64,000 bases of DNA from Cannabis sativa (GCF_029168945.1 NC_083610.1:69183580-69247579); one strand, 5' to 3'. Shown: positions 35,918-48,175, counted from the stretch's first letter. Notes: generated by a model not told the origin, from the sequence alone. Numbers and translations are program-made.

Positions 35918-38151
35918 TGTAAAGCCCGCTTAGTTAATTTGGAAATCAGCAGTTGTTTATGTTTAATTATGAAATTATTTATAGCTATTTAAATAATTTA
36001 TTACTGTTATTTATGGAATTCAGAAATGCATGATTATGTCATCAGTAGTTTTTATATTTCGCATTTCCGGTGTCCGGTATTTTGGAACTCGGCGTTTGGC
36101 TCAGTAGAAATCACAACTTAGTATGTTGGTATTTTGGGGACGGGTTTAGACATTGGGAATGTCGGGAATGGCCGGGAATTTAGAATGTCCCAAAAATACC
36201 CCTTTAGTATGATTTATGTGGTTTTGTGGTGGAGGGGCAAAATGGTCTTTTTGCCCCATTAGTATTTTGTCTTATGTGATTTATGAAATGGAAAATAAAT
36301 GTTAATTGTTTATTTTAATGGCTGAAATAAAATGGTTTAAGTGGCTTATTCTTTTATTTTCTCTCATTTCACACTTAGTAAAAAAATTAGAAATTTCAAA
36401 AGAAAACTCTCTCTCTCTTTTCCTCTCATTTTCGGCTGGTGCATGGGATTCAAAGGGCTGGGTTTTGTTCAATCTTTCAAGTGAATTCTCATCCTAATCT
36501 AAGCATTTTTTTTCCAAGCTAGGTTAGCTCTCTTGATTTCTCCTTGAAATTATGAAAAAAAAATGATGAATATTGAGTGAAATGCATGATGATTTTGGTA
36601 TATGTTGCTGCTGTGATTTTGTTGTTGATATATGTGGTTTAAAGCATGTTAATTGATATTAGTTGAGCTATGTTGAAAGCATGTAGGTTAGATTGTTAAA
36701 GCTTTGAGTTTTCTTTGCAAAAATGTGATTTTTGGAGGAAATTATAGTGATTCTGTTTCTGTATTGTTGCTGTAGTTTCTAATTGTTTTCAGAGGTGATT
36801 TTATGCTAGTTTAAGTGGAATTAAGCTAGTGGAATGCATGTTTAGGTGGATTTGCTCAAGCTTGAGTTTGGAACTCAAAGCTTGAGCTCCAATGGTGATT
36901 TTTGTATATGTGTTTTCTGGGTGGTTTTGAGGCTTTAGATTTGTTCTTTGGGGTGTTTCGAACAGGTCTGGAAAGTTTGGTACCAATTGGGGTTGAATTG
37001 GTCGAGTTATGAGAATTTTAGTTGGCTGCTGCGAGGAACCGGAATTCGGTTGTGCATCCGGAATTCGGATGAGGGTTCTGAATTTTCCGAACCGGAATTC
37101 GGTTGGGCAACCGGTCTAGGTTGGGGAAAATTCGGGGACCACTAGTTTTCCTCGTTTTTATGTTTTTAGGGGTATTGCCATGCTTTTTCTCGATAGGGAA
37201 ACTTTTAGTTCCAAGTTTTAGTCCCCGGGAAGTGATTTAGCGTGTCACTTATAGCGTTGTGATTTTTATGGTTTAGGAGCCGATGTCCGCCGCTCGGCTT
37301 CGGTTCCGGTCAGTTGGCCAGCACACTGAAATCGGAATCCGGGTAAGATTAGTATAACGGTATGCATATGTAGATTACATGTTTAGCGTGCATGTAGGAA
37401 GCCCGCTAGATTACATTAGTTATGTATTTAGGCTTCGAACCATCCAACCCCGTCACGTCGGTACGAGCTGGAGTATGACCAAGAATGAGTATGACCGGCT
37501 CGACCGATCAGTGACACTTGGTTGGTGGTTCCGTGCTATTGACCTATCCCGTCGGTACGAACAGCCGGAGTATGACCAGGCGGAGTATGACCGGTTCGAC
37601 CGATCGGGAGGATACTTGTCAATAGTACCGTCCCCCGAACGTTCAAAACTCGGTACCATGTTGGACATGGCGGTAGTGGCTCGGTACCATGTTGGACATG
37701 GCGGTAAGCGGGACTCGGTATCGTGTTGGACACGGCGATTAGTTATGTATGATATTATTATGCTTTTCTTACCGAGTCCGTCGACTCACGGTTTATGTTC
37801 ATGTGTAGGTAAAGGCAAGGCATGTAGCCGATGGGCCCAGTGAGCGAGCTTATGAGATTGTACATGTCGGGGGCGGTTAGGCTGGAGCGTACGATCCTCG
37901 GGACGGCAAGGCCGAGATTTTTGTAATCGTCGTTAGACGACTTTTATTTTGATGTAATAGTTAAACAGTTAAACTTTTTGTAAATATTTTTATAATCGGG
38001 ATCCCGAGTCTTTTGTAATATGTTTTACAAGTTTAATCAAAAAGCAAAATTTTAATTAATCACGTTTTTCCATAAACCTCGTTGATTAGCAACGAGCTGC
38101 ACAGTACGTTTAAAAATCACGTAATACGCCTAAGGTAGTTAGGGTGTTACA
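35918..38151 (+). repeat. 5' LTR of the Tekay-like element
   Basis: 2234 bp. The first 1.1 kb and last 230 bp match the 3' LTR nearly base for base. Between about 37025 and 37930 it differs at many places, most of them CAG/CTG/CCG sites, where this copy reads CGG, CCG or CG. Confidence 0.93.
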
Positions 38152-38154
38152 ATT

Positions 38155-38166
38155 TGGTATCGAGCC
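38155..38166 (+). promoter_or_regulatory. Primer binding site, initiator tRNA-Met type, one base short
   Basis: TGGTATCGAGCC begins 3 bp after the 5' LTR. The usual plant site reads TGGTATCAGAGC, so an A is missing from the CAG in the middle. Confidence 0.85.
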
Positions 38167-38397
38167 GCTGTGTTGTCTTCCGAAGATCGTCACGACATGT
38201 ACAATCATCATCAGCAGTAAGCTCGGTTCACGGTTCAGTAAGCCTTTATTGCTTTAGTAGTTTATTTTATTCAGTTATGAAAAAAGAAAAGCCTGTTAGG
38301 AAGCATGTTAGTAGCCTGATAGTAGAATAGGCGCATGTTTCATTTCTAATTTCCAAATTAAGCGGCATTAGTAAGCTCGCCTTGAATACGACCTGAT

Positions 38398-39660
38398 ATG
38401 CCAACTCTTGGTTTCGCAGGCGGTTCTAACTGGATGGACGCCAGGCGGACTACCAGGAGTCAGGGCAACTCCGTAAGGTCGAATCAGGGACAGGGAGCTC
38501 AGTTTCCCCCACCTGCTAGGGGCCGAGGTAGAGGTCCCCGAGGCAGGGCTCGTGGCCGGGGTGATGAGAACCCGCCACAGGCTGCCCGTGCTCCCCGCCG
38601 ATCGGGGAGCCCCGGCCGGGAGTTACGGTTTGCGGAGATGCAAGCCCGGATCGAAGAACAAGACCTCGAGATTCGAGAGGTTGAGACGGCGGGGTGCTCC
38701 TGCAGCCTCTGTGCCGTAGTTCCGGTGGCACACCGCCCTGCCGCCTGTGCCGAGATAGTGGTGGCGGCCCATAGATTGGAACCATTGTATGAGCGGTTCC
38801 GGAAGCAAGCACCTCCGTATTCCTGGGAGGTCCGGACGTGATGAAAGCCGAGCGATGGGCGACGGTGATTACCAGAATCCTGAATTTCATGGGTGTCACC
38901 GGTAACGACAGAGTGGTGTGCGCCACGTTTCAGTTCCAGGAGGACGCCCTGGTATGGTGGGACATGGTGTCTCAGATCCATGACGTCACCACCATGACTT
39001 GGGAAAGGTTCCAAGAACTCTTCAACGCAAAGTATTACAATGAGGCGGTCAGAAGCGCCAAGAGGAAAGAGTTCGTTCACCTGACCCAGCGGGAGAACAT
39101 GAGCGTCACTGAGTATACTACTCAGTTGTGACGGGTTGGCGAGGTTAGCCTCGGGAATTGTCTTACCGACTTCAGCAAGAAGGAAAAGTATCTGGACGGG
39201 TTGAATCCCAAGATCAGGCATGACCTGATGATCACCACAGACGACAGCACCACCTATGCTCAGATGGTGGAGAAGGCACTGCGAGCTGAGGGCGCAGTGG
39301 GGTGCATGTCAGAATTAGCGAGTACTCCGGTTAGTGGCGGGGCTCCTACCCCTCCTGCATCAGGCTATAGCAGGGGGAGTAGTGGCTCGGCCATTGATCA
39401 GAGGAAGAGGGCACCCACTACTTCCGGTGGCTCGGGTCAGAACAAGAGGTTCCGGGGGAACCAGAACAGAGGGAGTCGTCTGGTGGTAATGAGACCCGAT
39501 TCTCCTATCCCGAGTGCCCTAGGCCGCAAGAGGCATCATCGGGGTGAGTGCAAGGGTCGGGGATGCTTTCATTGTGGCATGCCGGACACTTCAAGAGGGA
39601 ATGTCCCCGGCTCGGCCGGAGGCACCGAGAGCTCCGGCGATACCCACTCCGGCCGGGGTG
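38398..39660 (+). pseudogene. Tekay-like gag, frameshifted
   Basis: Three frames carry the pieces. 38398-38841 has a Gly/Arg-rich N-terminal part and LEPLYERFRKQAPP. 38838-39131 is the core (WATVITRILNFMGVTGNDR, ALVWWDMVSQIHDV, WERFQELFNAKYY). From 39201 come the end ([15 protein letters not shown]) and the nucleocapsid. The zinc knuckle begins C-x2-C (CFHCGMP, near 39570), then slips frame after a missing base at 39582-39584, so the H and last C are read in another frame. Shifts are at about 38815, 39126, 39163 and 39583. Confidence 0.8.
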
Positions 39661-42600
39661 TTCGCTATCACGCAGCCGATGCGGATGCCGGCCCATCGGT
39701 TGTTACAGGTCAGCTTTTTATTAACAACTCGCTTTATTCAGTGCTGTTTGGATCTGGGGGCTACACATTCTTACGTGGCGGCAGAGTCTATAGTAAGTTG
39801 GGTAGACCCTTAGATAGATATGAATCAGGGTTTGGAACCACGTTACACAGCGGAGAATTGGTTATCTCCAATAGGTGGATTAGGTCTATGCCGATCGGGA
39901 TAGATGGTAGAGAGTTAAGCGGCCGATCGATAGAGATGAGCTTAGTCGAATTTGATATTATTTTAGGAATGGATTTCCTATCTAAATATTCGGCGAGCAT
40001 TGACTGTAAAAGGAAGATGGTGGTCTTCCAACCGGAAAGTGAAGAACCGTTTGTATTTGTGGGTTCGGTTCAGGGATCTCGGATCCCGGTGATCTCGGCT
40101 ATGTCAGCGAGAGAATTATTGCACGGCGGGTGCTTAGGGTTTCTGGCCGTGGTGGTGGACACCACTCGGCCAGACACCGTTCGGCCAGAGGACATCAGAG
40201 TGGTTCGGGAATTTTTGGACGTTTTTCCCGAAGAACTTCCAGGGTTACCACCTCAGCGGGAGATTGACTTCGTGATTGACTTGGCACCAGGGGTGGATCC
40301 GGTTTCCAAAGCCCCGTATAGGATGGCTCCAGCTGAACTTAAGGAATTAAAGATTCAGCTCCAAGGGTTGCTTGACATAGGGTTCATTCGGCCCAGTGTG
40401 TCACCCTGGGGAGCCCCGGTTTTGTTTGTCAAGAAGAAGGATGGATCTATGAGGATGTGCATCGACTACAGAGAGTTGAACAAGCTAACGGTGAAGAATA
40501 AATACCCATTACCTAGGATCGATGACTTGTTCGATCAGCTTCAGGGAAAGACGGTCTTTTCCAAGATTGATCTCCGTTCGGGTTATCATCAGTTGAGGAT
40601 CCGAGAGGAGGACATTCCAAAGACGGCTTTCCGCACTAGGTATGGACACTACGAGTTTCTGGTTATGTCATTCGGACTAACCAATGCTCCTGCAGCATTC
40701 ATGGACCTGATGAATAGAGTATTCAAGGATTTCCTCGATATCTGTGTGATTGTGTTTATCGACGACATCCTCGTGTACTCTCAATCAGAAGAGGAGCATG
40801 AGTTACATCTTCAGATGGTACTGCAACGACTTCGAGAACATAAGCTCTACGCCAAGTTCAAGAAATGTGAGTTCTGGTTGTCTCAGGTGTCCTTCCTAGG
40901 GCACATTGTGAGTAAAGACGGGATCAAGGTGGATCCCGGGAAGATTGAATCCGTCAGAGATTGGCCGAGACCGAAGACAGTGACAGAGATCAGAAGCTTC
41001 TTGGGATTAGCTGGGTACTACCGTAGGTTCGTGGAGGGGTTCTCCAAAATTTCAATACCCCTAACCGAGCTTACAAAGAAGAATCAGCGATTTATCTGGT
41101 CAGATAAATGTGAAGCTAGCTTTCAGGAGCTGAAACAGAGATTGATTACGTCTCCGGTGCTAGCTTTGCCTTCGGACAAGGAGAAGTTCGTAGTCTACTG
41201 TGACGCATCCAAACAGGGTTTGGGGTGCGTATTGATGCAAGCCGATCGGGTTATCGCTTATGCCTCCCGTCAGTTAAAGGATTATGAACAGCGATACCCG
41301 ACTCATGATTTAGAATTAGCCGCAGTGGTTTTTGCACTGAAGATTTGGCGGCATTACCTTTACGGGGAGAAGTGTGAGATCTATACCGACCATAAAAGTC
41401 TCAAGTATTTCTTTACTCAGAAAGATTTGAACATGAGACAAAGGCGTTGGTTGGAATTAGTGAAGGATTATGATTGTGAGATCCTCTATCATCCCGGAAA
41501 AGCCAATGTAGTGGCCGATGCCCTGAGCAGAAAGGGTCCCGGGCAAGTAGCTAGCATGATTCAGATCTCACCACAGCTAGCAGAGGATATGGTTAGATCC
41601 AGCATTGAGTTTGTGGTAGGTCAGCTTCACAACTTGACGCTGCAATCTGATCTGTTGGAAAGAATAAAAGTCGCTCAGATGACAGATCCGGAGTTAGTGA
41701 AAATCCGAGATGAGGTATTGGCTGGTCAAGCCAAAGACTTTTCAGTGTCAGACAGTGGGATGCTTTTGTATAAAGCCATGGTTTGCGTTCCGAACAGTGT
41801 GGAGCTGAGAAATGAGATCTTTGAGGAGGCTCATTCTACCCCGTATTCTCTGCATCCCGGCACCACCAAAATGTACCAAGATTTGAAACCGTACTTCTGG
41901 TGGAGCGGTATGAAGAAGAATTTGGTAGAATTCGTATCGAGATGCCTCACTTGTCAGCAGATCAAGGCTGAACATCAGAGACCAGCAGGGTTGTTGCAGC
42001 CTCTAACCCTACCAGAATGGAAATGGGAGGATATTACGATGGATTTTGTGGTCGGGTTACCTAGGACCACGGGTATGTTTGATTCCATCTGGGTAGTGGT
42101 GGATCGATTTACGAAATCTGCTCATTTTCTGCCGGTTAGAACAACATTTTCGGTGGATCAGTTGGCAGAACTGTACGTCAGAGAGATAGTGAGACTTCAC
42201 GGGGTACCGAAGTCTATAGTTTCGGACAGGGATCCGAAATTCACCTCCAAATTTTGGCAAATTTTGCAACGGGCAATGGGTACGAAGCTGAAATTCAGTA
42301 CAGCATTTCATCCTCAGACAGATGGTCAGTCCGAAAGGACAATTCAGATATTGGAGGATATGTTGAGAGCCTGTGTTATGGACTTTGAGGGTTCATGGAG
42401 TAAATATCTACCGTTAATAGAATTTTCATACAACAACAGTTATCAGAGTACGATAGGGATGGCACCCTATGAACTGTTGTACGATAGGAAATGTAGATCC
42501 CCTATCCACTGGGATGAGACAGGGGAGAGGAAATACCTAGGTCCAGAGTCAGTTCAGCGGACCAATGAGGCGATAGAGAAGATAAAAGCTAGAATGCTTG

Positions 42601-43110
42601 CCTCACAGAGCGGACGGAAGAGTTACGCGGTCCGAAACGCAGAGATGTTGAGTTCCAAGTAGGGGAACATGTATTTTTACGGGTATCTCCGATGAAGGGG
42701 ATTAAACGTTTCGGGAAAAGAGGCAAGTTATGCCCTAGATTTACAGGACCTTTCGAGATTCTCGAGAAGATAGGTCAAGTGACATATCGGTTAGCATTGC
42801 CTCCAGCCTTATCAGCAGTGCACAACGTATTCCATGTCTCAATGTTGAGAAAATACGTTTCAGACCCCTCTCATATACTCAGTTATGAGAGTCTTCGGCT
42901 CGGCCGGACATGTCATATGAGGAACGACGGTGCGGATCCTGGATAGAAAGGATAAAGTCCTTCGGAATAAGACCATAGCATTGGTCAAGGTTCTCTGGAG
43001 AAACAGCAAGGTGGAGGAAGCCACCTGGGAGCTAGAGTCAGATATGAGAGCTCAATATCCAGAGTTATTCAGGTTAGATTTCGGGGACGAAATCCTTTTA
43101 AGGGGGGAAT
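39660..43110 (+). pseudogene. Tekay-like pol: protease, RT, RNase H, integrase, chromodomain
   Basis: An open frame runs to 42662. The protease has its closing LGMDFLSKY, but the active-site Asp position is Gly (FGSG, codon 39750-39752) in a segment read out of frame. The RT is complete ([31 protein letters not shown], catalytic FIDD at 40755-40766). RNase H starts [13 protein letters not shown] and ends [12 protein letters not shown]. Integrase has the zinc site (H, then CLTCQ), the core ([25 protein letters not shown]). A 1-bp shift near 42625 and two more at about 42903 and 42928 precede the chromodomain-like C-terminus (VLWRNSKVEEATWELE, about 42980-43040). Confidence 0.88.
43100..43109 (+). 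promoter_or_regulatory. Polypurine tract
   Basis: AAGGGGGGAA lies 4 bp before the 3' LTR, the expected start of plus-strand synthesis. Confidence 0.85.
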
Positions 43111-43113
43111 AGT

Positions 43114-45351
43114 TGTAAAGCCCGCTTAGTTAATTTGGAAATCAGCAGTTGTTTATGTTTAATTATGAAATTATTTATAGCTATTTAAATAATTTATTAC
43201 TGTTATTTATGGAATTCAGAAATGCATGATTATGTCATCAGTAGTTTTTATATTTCGCATTTCCGGTGTCCGGTATTTTGGAACTCGGCGTTTGGCTCAG
43301 TAGAAATCACAACTTAGTATGTTGGTATTTTGGGGACGGGTTTAGACATTGGGAATGTCGGGAATGGCCGGGAATTTAGAATGTCCCAAAAATACCCCTT
43401 TAGTATGATTTATGTGGTTTTGTGGTGGAGGGGCAAAATGGTCTTTTTGCCCCATTAGTATTTTGTCTTATGTGATTTATGAAATGGAAAATAAATGTTA
43501 ATTGTTTATTTTAATGGCTGAAATAAAATAGTTTAAGTGGCTTATTCTTTTATTTTCTCTCATTTCACACTTAGTAAAAAAATTAGAAATTTCAAAAGAA
43601 AACTCTCTCTCTCTTTTCCTCTCATTTTCGGCTGGTGCATGGGATTCAAAGGGCTGGGTTTTGTTCAATCTTTCAAGTGAATTCTCATCCTAATCTAAGC
43701 ATTTTTTTTCCAAGCTAGGTTAGCTCTCTTGATTTCTCCTTGAAATTATGAAAAAAAAAATGATGAATATTGAGTGAAATGCATGATGATTTTGGTATAT
43801 GTTGCTGCTGTGATTTTGTTGTTGATATATGTGGTTTAAAGCATGTTAATTGATATTAGTTGAGCTATGTTGAAAGCATGTAGGTTAGATTGTTAAAGCT
43901 TTGAGTTTTCTTTGCAAAAATGTGATTTTTGGAGGAAATTATAGTGATTCTGTTTCTGTATTGTTGCTGTAGTTTCTAATTGTTTTCAGAGGTGATTTTA
44001 TGCTAGTTTAAGTGGAATTAAGCTAGTGGAATGCATGTTTAGGTGGATTTGCTCAAGCTTGAGTTTGGAACTCAAAGCTTGAGCTCCAATGGTGATTTTT
44101 GTATATGTGTTTTCTGGGTGGTTTTGAGGCTTTAGATTTGTTCTTTGGGGTGTTTCGAACAGGTCTGGAAAGTTTGGTACCAATTGGGGTTGAATTGGTC
44201 GAGTTATGAGAATTTTAGTTGGCTGCCTGCGAGGAACCGGAATTCCGGTTGTGCATCCGGAATTCCGGATGAGGGTTCTGAATTTTCCAGAACCGGAATT
44301 CCGGTTGGGCAACCGGTCTACCGGTTGGGGAAAATTCAGGGACCCTAGTTTTCCTCGTTTTTATGTTTTTAGGGGTATTGCCATGCTTTTTATCGATAGG
44401 GAAACTTTTAGTTCCAAGTTTTAGTCCCCGGGAAGTGATTTAGCGTGTCACTTATAGCTTTGTGATTTTTATGGTTTAGGAGCCAGTAATCCGCCGCTCG
44501 GCTTCGGTTCCGGTCGGGTTGACCGGCACACCTGAAATCGGAATCCAGGTAAGATTAGTATAACAGTATGCATATGTAGATTACATGTTTAGCGTGCATG
44601 TAGGAAGCCTGCTAGATTACATTAGTTATGTATTTAGGCTTCGAACCATCCAACCCTGTCACGTCGGTACGAGTGGAGTATGACCAAGAATGAGTATGAC
44701 CGGTTCGACCGATCAGCCGACACTTGGTTGGTGGTTCCGTGCTATTGACCTATCCCGTCGGTACAGCCGGAGTATGACCAAGAAATGAGTATGACCGGTT
44801 CGACCGATCAGGAGGATACTTGTCAATAGTACCGTCCCCTGAACGTTCAAAACTCAGTACCATGTTGGACATGGCAGTAGTGGCTCAGTACCATGTTGGA
44901 CATGACAGTAGCGGGACTCAGTATCGTGTTGGACACGGCAGTTAGTTATGTATGATATTATTATGCTTTTCTTACTGAGTCTGTCGACTCACAGTTTATG
45001 TTCATGTGTAGGTAAAGGCAAGGCTGTAGCTGATGGACCGTGAGCGAGCTTATGAGATTGTACATGTCGGGGCGGTTAGGCCTGGAGCGTACGATCCTCG
45101 GGACAGCAAGGCTGAGATTTTTGTAACTGTCGTTAGACGACTTTTATTTTGATGTAATAGTTAAACAGTTAAACTTTTTGTAAATATTTTTATAATCGGG
45201 ATCCCGAGTCTTTTGTAATATGTTTTACAAGTTTAATCAAAAAGCAAAATTTTAATTAATCACGTTTTTCCATAAACCTCGTTGATTAGCAACGAGCTGC
45301 ACAGTACGTTTAAAAATCACGTAATACGCCTAAGGTAGTTAGGGTGTTACA
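43114..45351 (+). repeat. 3' LTR of the Tekay-like element
   Basis: 2238 bp. At the sites that differ from the 5' LTR it mostly reads CAG or CTG. The related solo LTR (near 23865-23890) agrees with this copy, so it is probably closer to the original. Confidence 0.93.
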
Positions 45352-45541
45352 CTTACCATCTCTTAATTTTTATTGTGTTTACCATCTATAAGTTTTTTTA
45401 TCATTTATTAAGTGTATCAACTAAATATGAAAAGTCTAATATAAAAATTTAATAGTACATGATTGTTCTGCACTTATGTGTAGTTTTTAATTAAACAAGT
45501 AACGGAAAAAATCAATCAATCAATCATCAATCAATCATCAA

Positions 45542-47874
45542 TCAATATATATAAAGGAATGTCCAAAAGAAGTGATGTAGCAACTTAATTAGCATTTTTT
45601 TCTTAATATCTCTTCTCCTAATTTTTCTGTTTTAGTTAAATTTTTATTCTATTTTTGTGTTTTAGTTGGCATTACTCAAACTCATTAATTAGTTTTAATG
45701 GATTTTTATGTGTTTAAATATTTATTCTATTCATTTGTACCGTCCATTATTTTTTAATACACATTAATTGTTTTTTTCCGTAATTTTTTAAAAATTGATC
45801 TCTCCTCTCCCATATTTAATGGCTTAATTCTTTTTATTCAGTATCTCTTATTTGATTATGTGTGCTTTTTATTTTTTCCCTTTATTTACACAACAAAAGT
45901 GAAACTTTAACGTTCCAAATATGATCAATTATAGTATAGTAATAACTGTGAATGTATTTTATAAATTTTTCTTATTTCATACATTAATTTACTCACTTAA
46001 AATTACTATTTATTACTCTTTAATTCTTTTTGATCATTTCACTCTATATATGCGTCTCTGCTTATTCTCCTTTTGGTTTTATTATTTATTCTTTTTTTTT
46101 TTTGCTTGGACACTGGTTTTATTATTTGTTATGGAAGATTAATCATTTGTTTATTTTTTTCAGGTTGGAAAAGACTTACCAAAAAGTGATAAAGCTCAAA
46201 AAATTTACTCTACAACACTGTCTCGAATCATGTAAGTTTATTTGTACTGATTTAAGATTACAAACTATCTTATTTGTCTCTTTATGAATTAATAATAATG
46301 TTAGCATCATTTGTATTTTTAACATAATTACCCAAGACATAGTTAACCTAGCTTTATTCTATCTTCTACTGGTAATTTATAATCTCACAACTAATTGGTA
46401 TTTTTATGTTTGGCTTAATATAAAAGAAACAAGGGAAGTTCTCTGACTTGGATCCCTCCGGCTTGAAATCTTGAAAAATATTGACACTTTTGTTGGGGAT
46501 GGGTCAAAGGAAAGGAGAAAGAATCTTGAAGGAAGTGGGAAGGAGGAAGGATATATGGATGGTGAGGCCAAGGAGTTATGGGATACTTGGCAATTCTAAG
46601 GTTAAATTCTATTGTTATTTATTTCATTCTTTTTCAATTTCTGATTAAGTTAATTGTTGTTATTAAGTTTTTGCTATGCTACAACTATATTAAATCTCTA
46701 TTCTAGCTTTAAAATTGTCTATGACAATTTAGAATTTGAGTGTGTGTTTTGTTTGGTATATATGGTCAAATTGAAAATATAATTAGTTCATATAGCAATG
46801 TAAGAAATCAAAAGCCATGCTGGCTATGGTTCTCTAATTGTTATTTTCTTCTCTTAATTCAATATTCAAGAATTAAAACTGACAAAAATATATGTTTGGT
46901 TTAAATGATATAAGAGAAGGAAGAGAAGTAAATCATAGAAATGTTATTGCTCAAAATTTCAATAAAAGGGTATCAAAGTACATTGGTCGATGAGTATTAA
47001 ATTATATAATTTTTATTAAACTCTGCATAATTTTTTATTTCTTGAAAGATGTTACTTTGTTTATTGATTGGTTTTTTGAATATAAATGAAAAGAATGTCC
47101 TGGAGTCTAGATTTTCCTCTTCTCTATTTTTTTTTTGTATTTTGTTTTTATTTTTTGTTTTTCTTTCATTTTTACTATTTAACTTCTTATCATTTTTATT
47201 TTTCATTTGTACTATTTTATTTTCTTTCCTTTGGAATCATGAGTTTAAATAAGGTTGATGTGTTTTAAATGATTAATGGTTTTTTTTTTTTGAAAGAGAA
47301 AAGACATCGATGTGTCGTACAATGAAAAAAAAAAATATCGATTGTGCATGCAATCAAGGTGAACATGCAGCTATTCTTCAGAGAACAACCTTACTCGAAT
47401 TGACTTGAGAGCAAAATTTGCTTTGAAATCAAAATTATAGAGTGGGTATTTGTCTACACTTATGTTAGTGTTGTCATTCTAGCGGCCGGGTTATCCTCAA
47501 CAATGCGTTAAAATTAATGTCCCAATGAAAAAAATTTACAAATATTTATCTTTTGCATCTTTAATTTTTGAATTATTATACCATGTGAAATTCATTACAC
47601 AAACATAATTATTATGTTAAAAATAAAGGTAATCTTATTTTAATATTATTCTCATTTCATTTATCATGTAATACATCAAATTAACAAATTAATACTTTTA
47701 ATAGATTATTTATTATTGAAAATTATTTCTAAAAAATCTACCATCTCAATAATTTTTAAAACACAACACAATACTATATATTATATTATATTATTCATTT
47801 GACATAAAAAAATAATAACAAATAAAATAATTAACAATATATAACACCGCGCGAAGCGCGGATTAGTTCTCTAG
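45542..47874 (+). mobile_element. Second Helitron-type 5' end and body sharing the 3' end at 47874
   Basis: TCAATATATATAAAGGAATG at 45542 is preceded by A and followed by GATGTAGCAACTT. It closely resembles the outer 5' end at 24482 (TCAATATATATATATATAAA, then GATGTGGCAACTT). The body is T-rich and has exon-like islands. One lies after a strong acceptor (TTTTTTTCAG) at 46165-46227 and ends before GTAAGT, reading GKDLPKSDKAQKIYSTTLSR. Others are at 46434-46600 and 47290-47500. I do not recognise these. They could be captured host exons. Confidence 0.6.
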
Positions 47875-48175
47875 TATAATTATAAACCCTAATTATTTAC
47901 CATTAGGCTTATCGGGATATTACAACCATAATCCTCCCAAATTACTCATCTCTCTAGAATAAAACATTATGTTATTTTCACATTATGCTATTACAACCAT
48001 GTCCCAGCCCAAGTTGACATTTCAACTAGGGTTTTAGTTTTTGGATCCGTCTTAGTGTAAATGGCTAAACTTTGTACTGGGACATGAATTAGACAAGTCA
48101 CGAACATATTTGAGGCAATAGAATCAGAATCGGAGTACTTTCAATTTTGAGCACCCCAGTCACCCAGCATCCAGG

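Larger units (their letters stand above)
35918..45351 (+). mobile_element. Complete Tekay-like chromovirus (Ty3/gypsy LTR retrotransposon)
   Basis: LTRs at 35918-38151 (2234 bp) and 43114-45351 (2238 bp) both start TGTAAAGCCC and end GGGTGTTACA. The 5-bp target duplication CTTAC is perfect (35913-35917 and 45352-45356). A tRNA-Met-type primer site and a polypurine tract are present. Order: gag, protease, RT, RNase H, integrase, chromodomain, as in Tekay/Del chromoviruses. The outer parts of the two LTRs are almost identical, which means a young insertion. The gag, protease and 3' part of pol carry frameshifts, some of which may be sequencing artefacts (see findings). Confidence 0.95.
24482..47874 (+). 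mobile_element. Helitron (outer), expanded by nested insertions
   Basis: The 5' end is TCAATATATATATATATAAA. The 3' end has the Helitron hairpin CCGCGC-GAA-GCGCGG (47847-47861) followed about 10 bp later by CTAG (47871-47874). It sits between an A (24481) and a T (47875) with no target duplication, as Helitrons do. Joining the flanks rebuilds the short LTR exactly as seen uninterrupted near 21880-21905. Without the LINE and the LTR retrotransposon it would be about 4.3 kb. No Rep/helicase frame is present, so it is non-autonomous. A second Helitron-type 5' end lies inside at 45542, so the history may be more complex. Confidence 0.8.
21653..47924 (-). mobile_element. Short-LTR Ty3-type remnant, host of the whole nest
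   Basis: One LTR is complete at 21653-21933 (281 bp; minus-strand ends TGTAATATCC and GGGCGTTACA). After a 98-bp internal piece a second LTR begins at 22032. It is cut into 22032-22173, 24393-24481 and 47875-47924 by two insertions. On the minus strand the internal piece ends in a purine-rich tract (AAGGAGGGGAT) just before an LTR, the arrangement of a polypurine tract in chromovirus-like elements. Everything else of the interior is gone. Flanking 5-mers (ACCCA, ACCAT) do not match well. Confidence 0.7.

Noticed and set aside
38499..39221. 240-codon minus-strand frame
   Set aside because: Shadow of gag on the opposite strand of a GC-rich retrotransposon segment.
47049..47268. Overlapping open frames of 60-69 codons
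   Set aside because: Phe/Leu/Lys-rich translation of T-rich or A-rich runs.
48000..48175. Possible exon remnant between the nest and the Athila relic
   Set aside because: Balanced composition but no frame gives a recognisable peptide.
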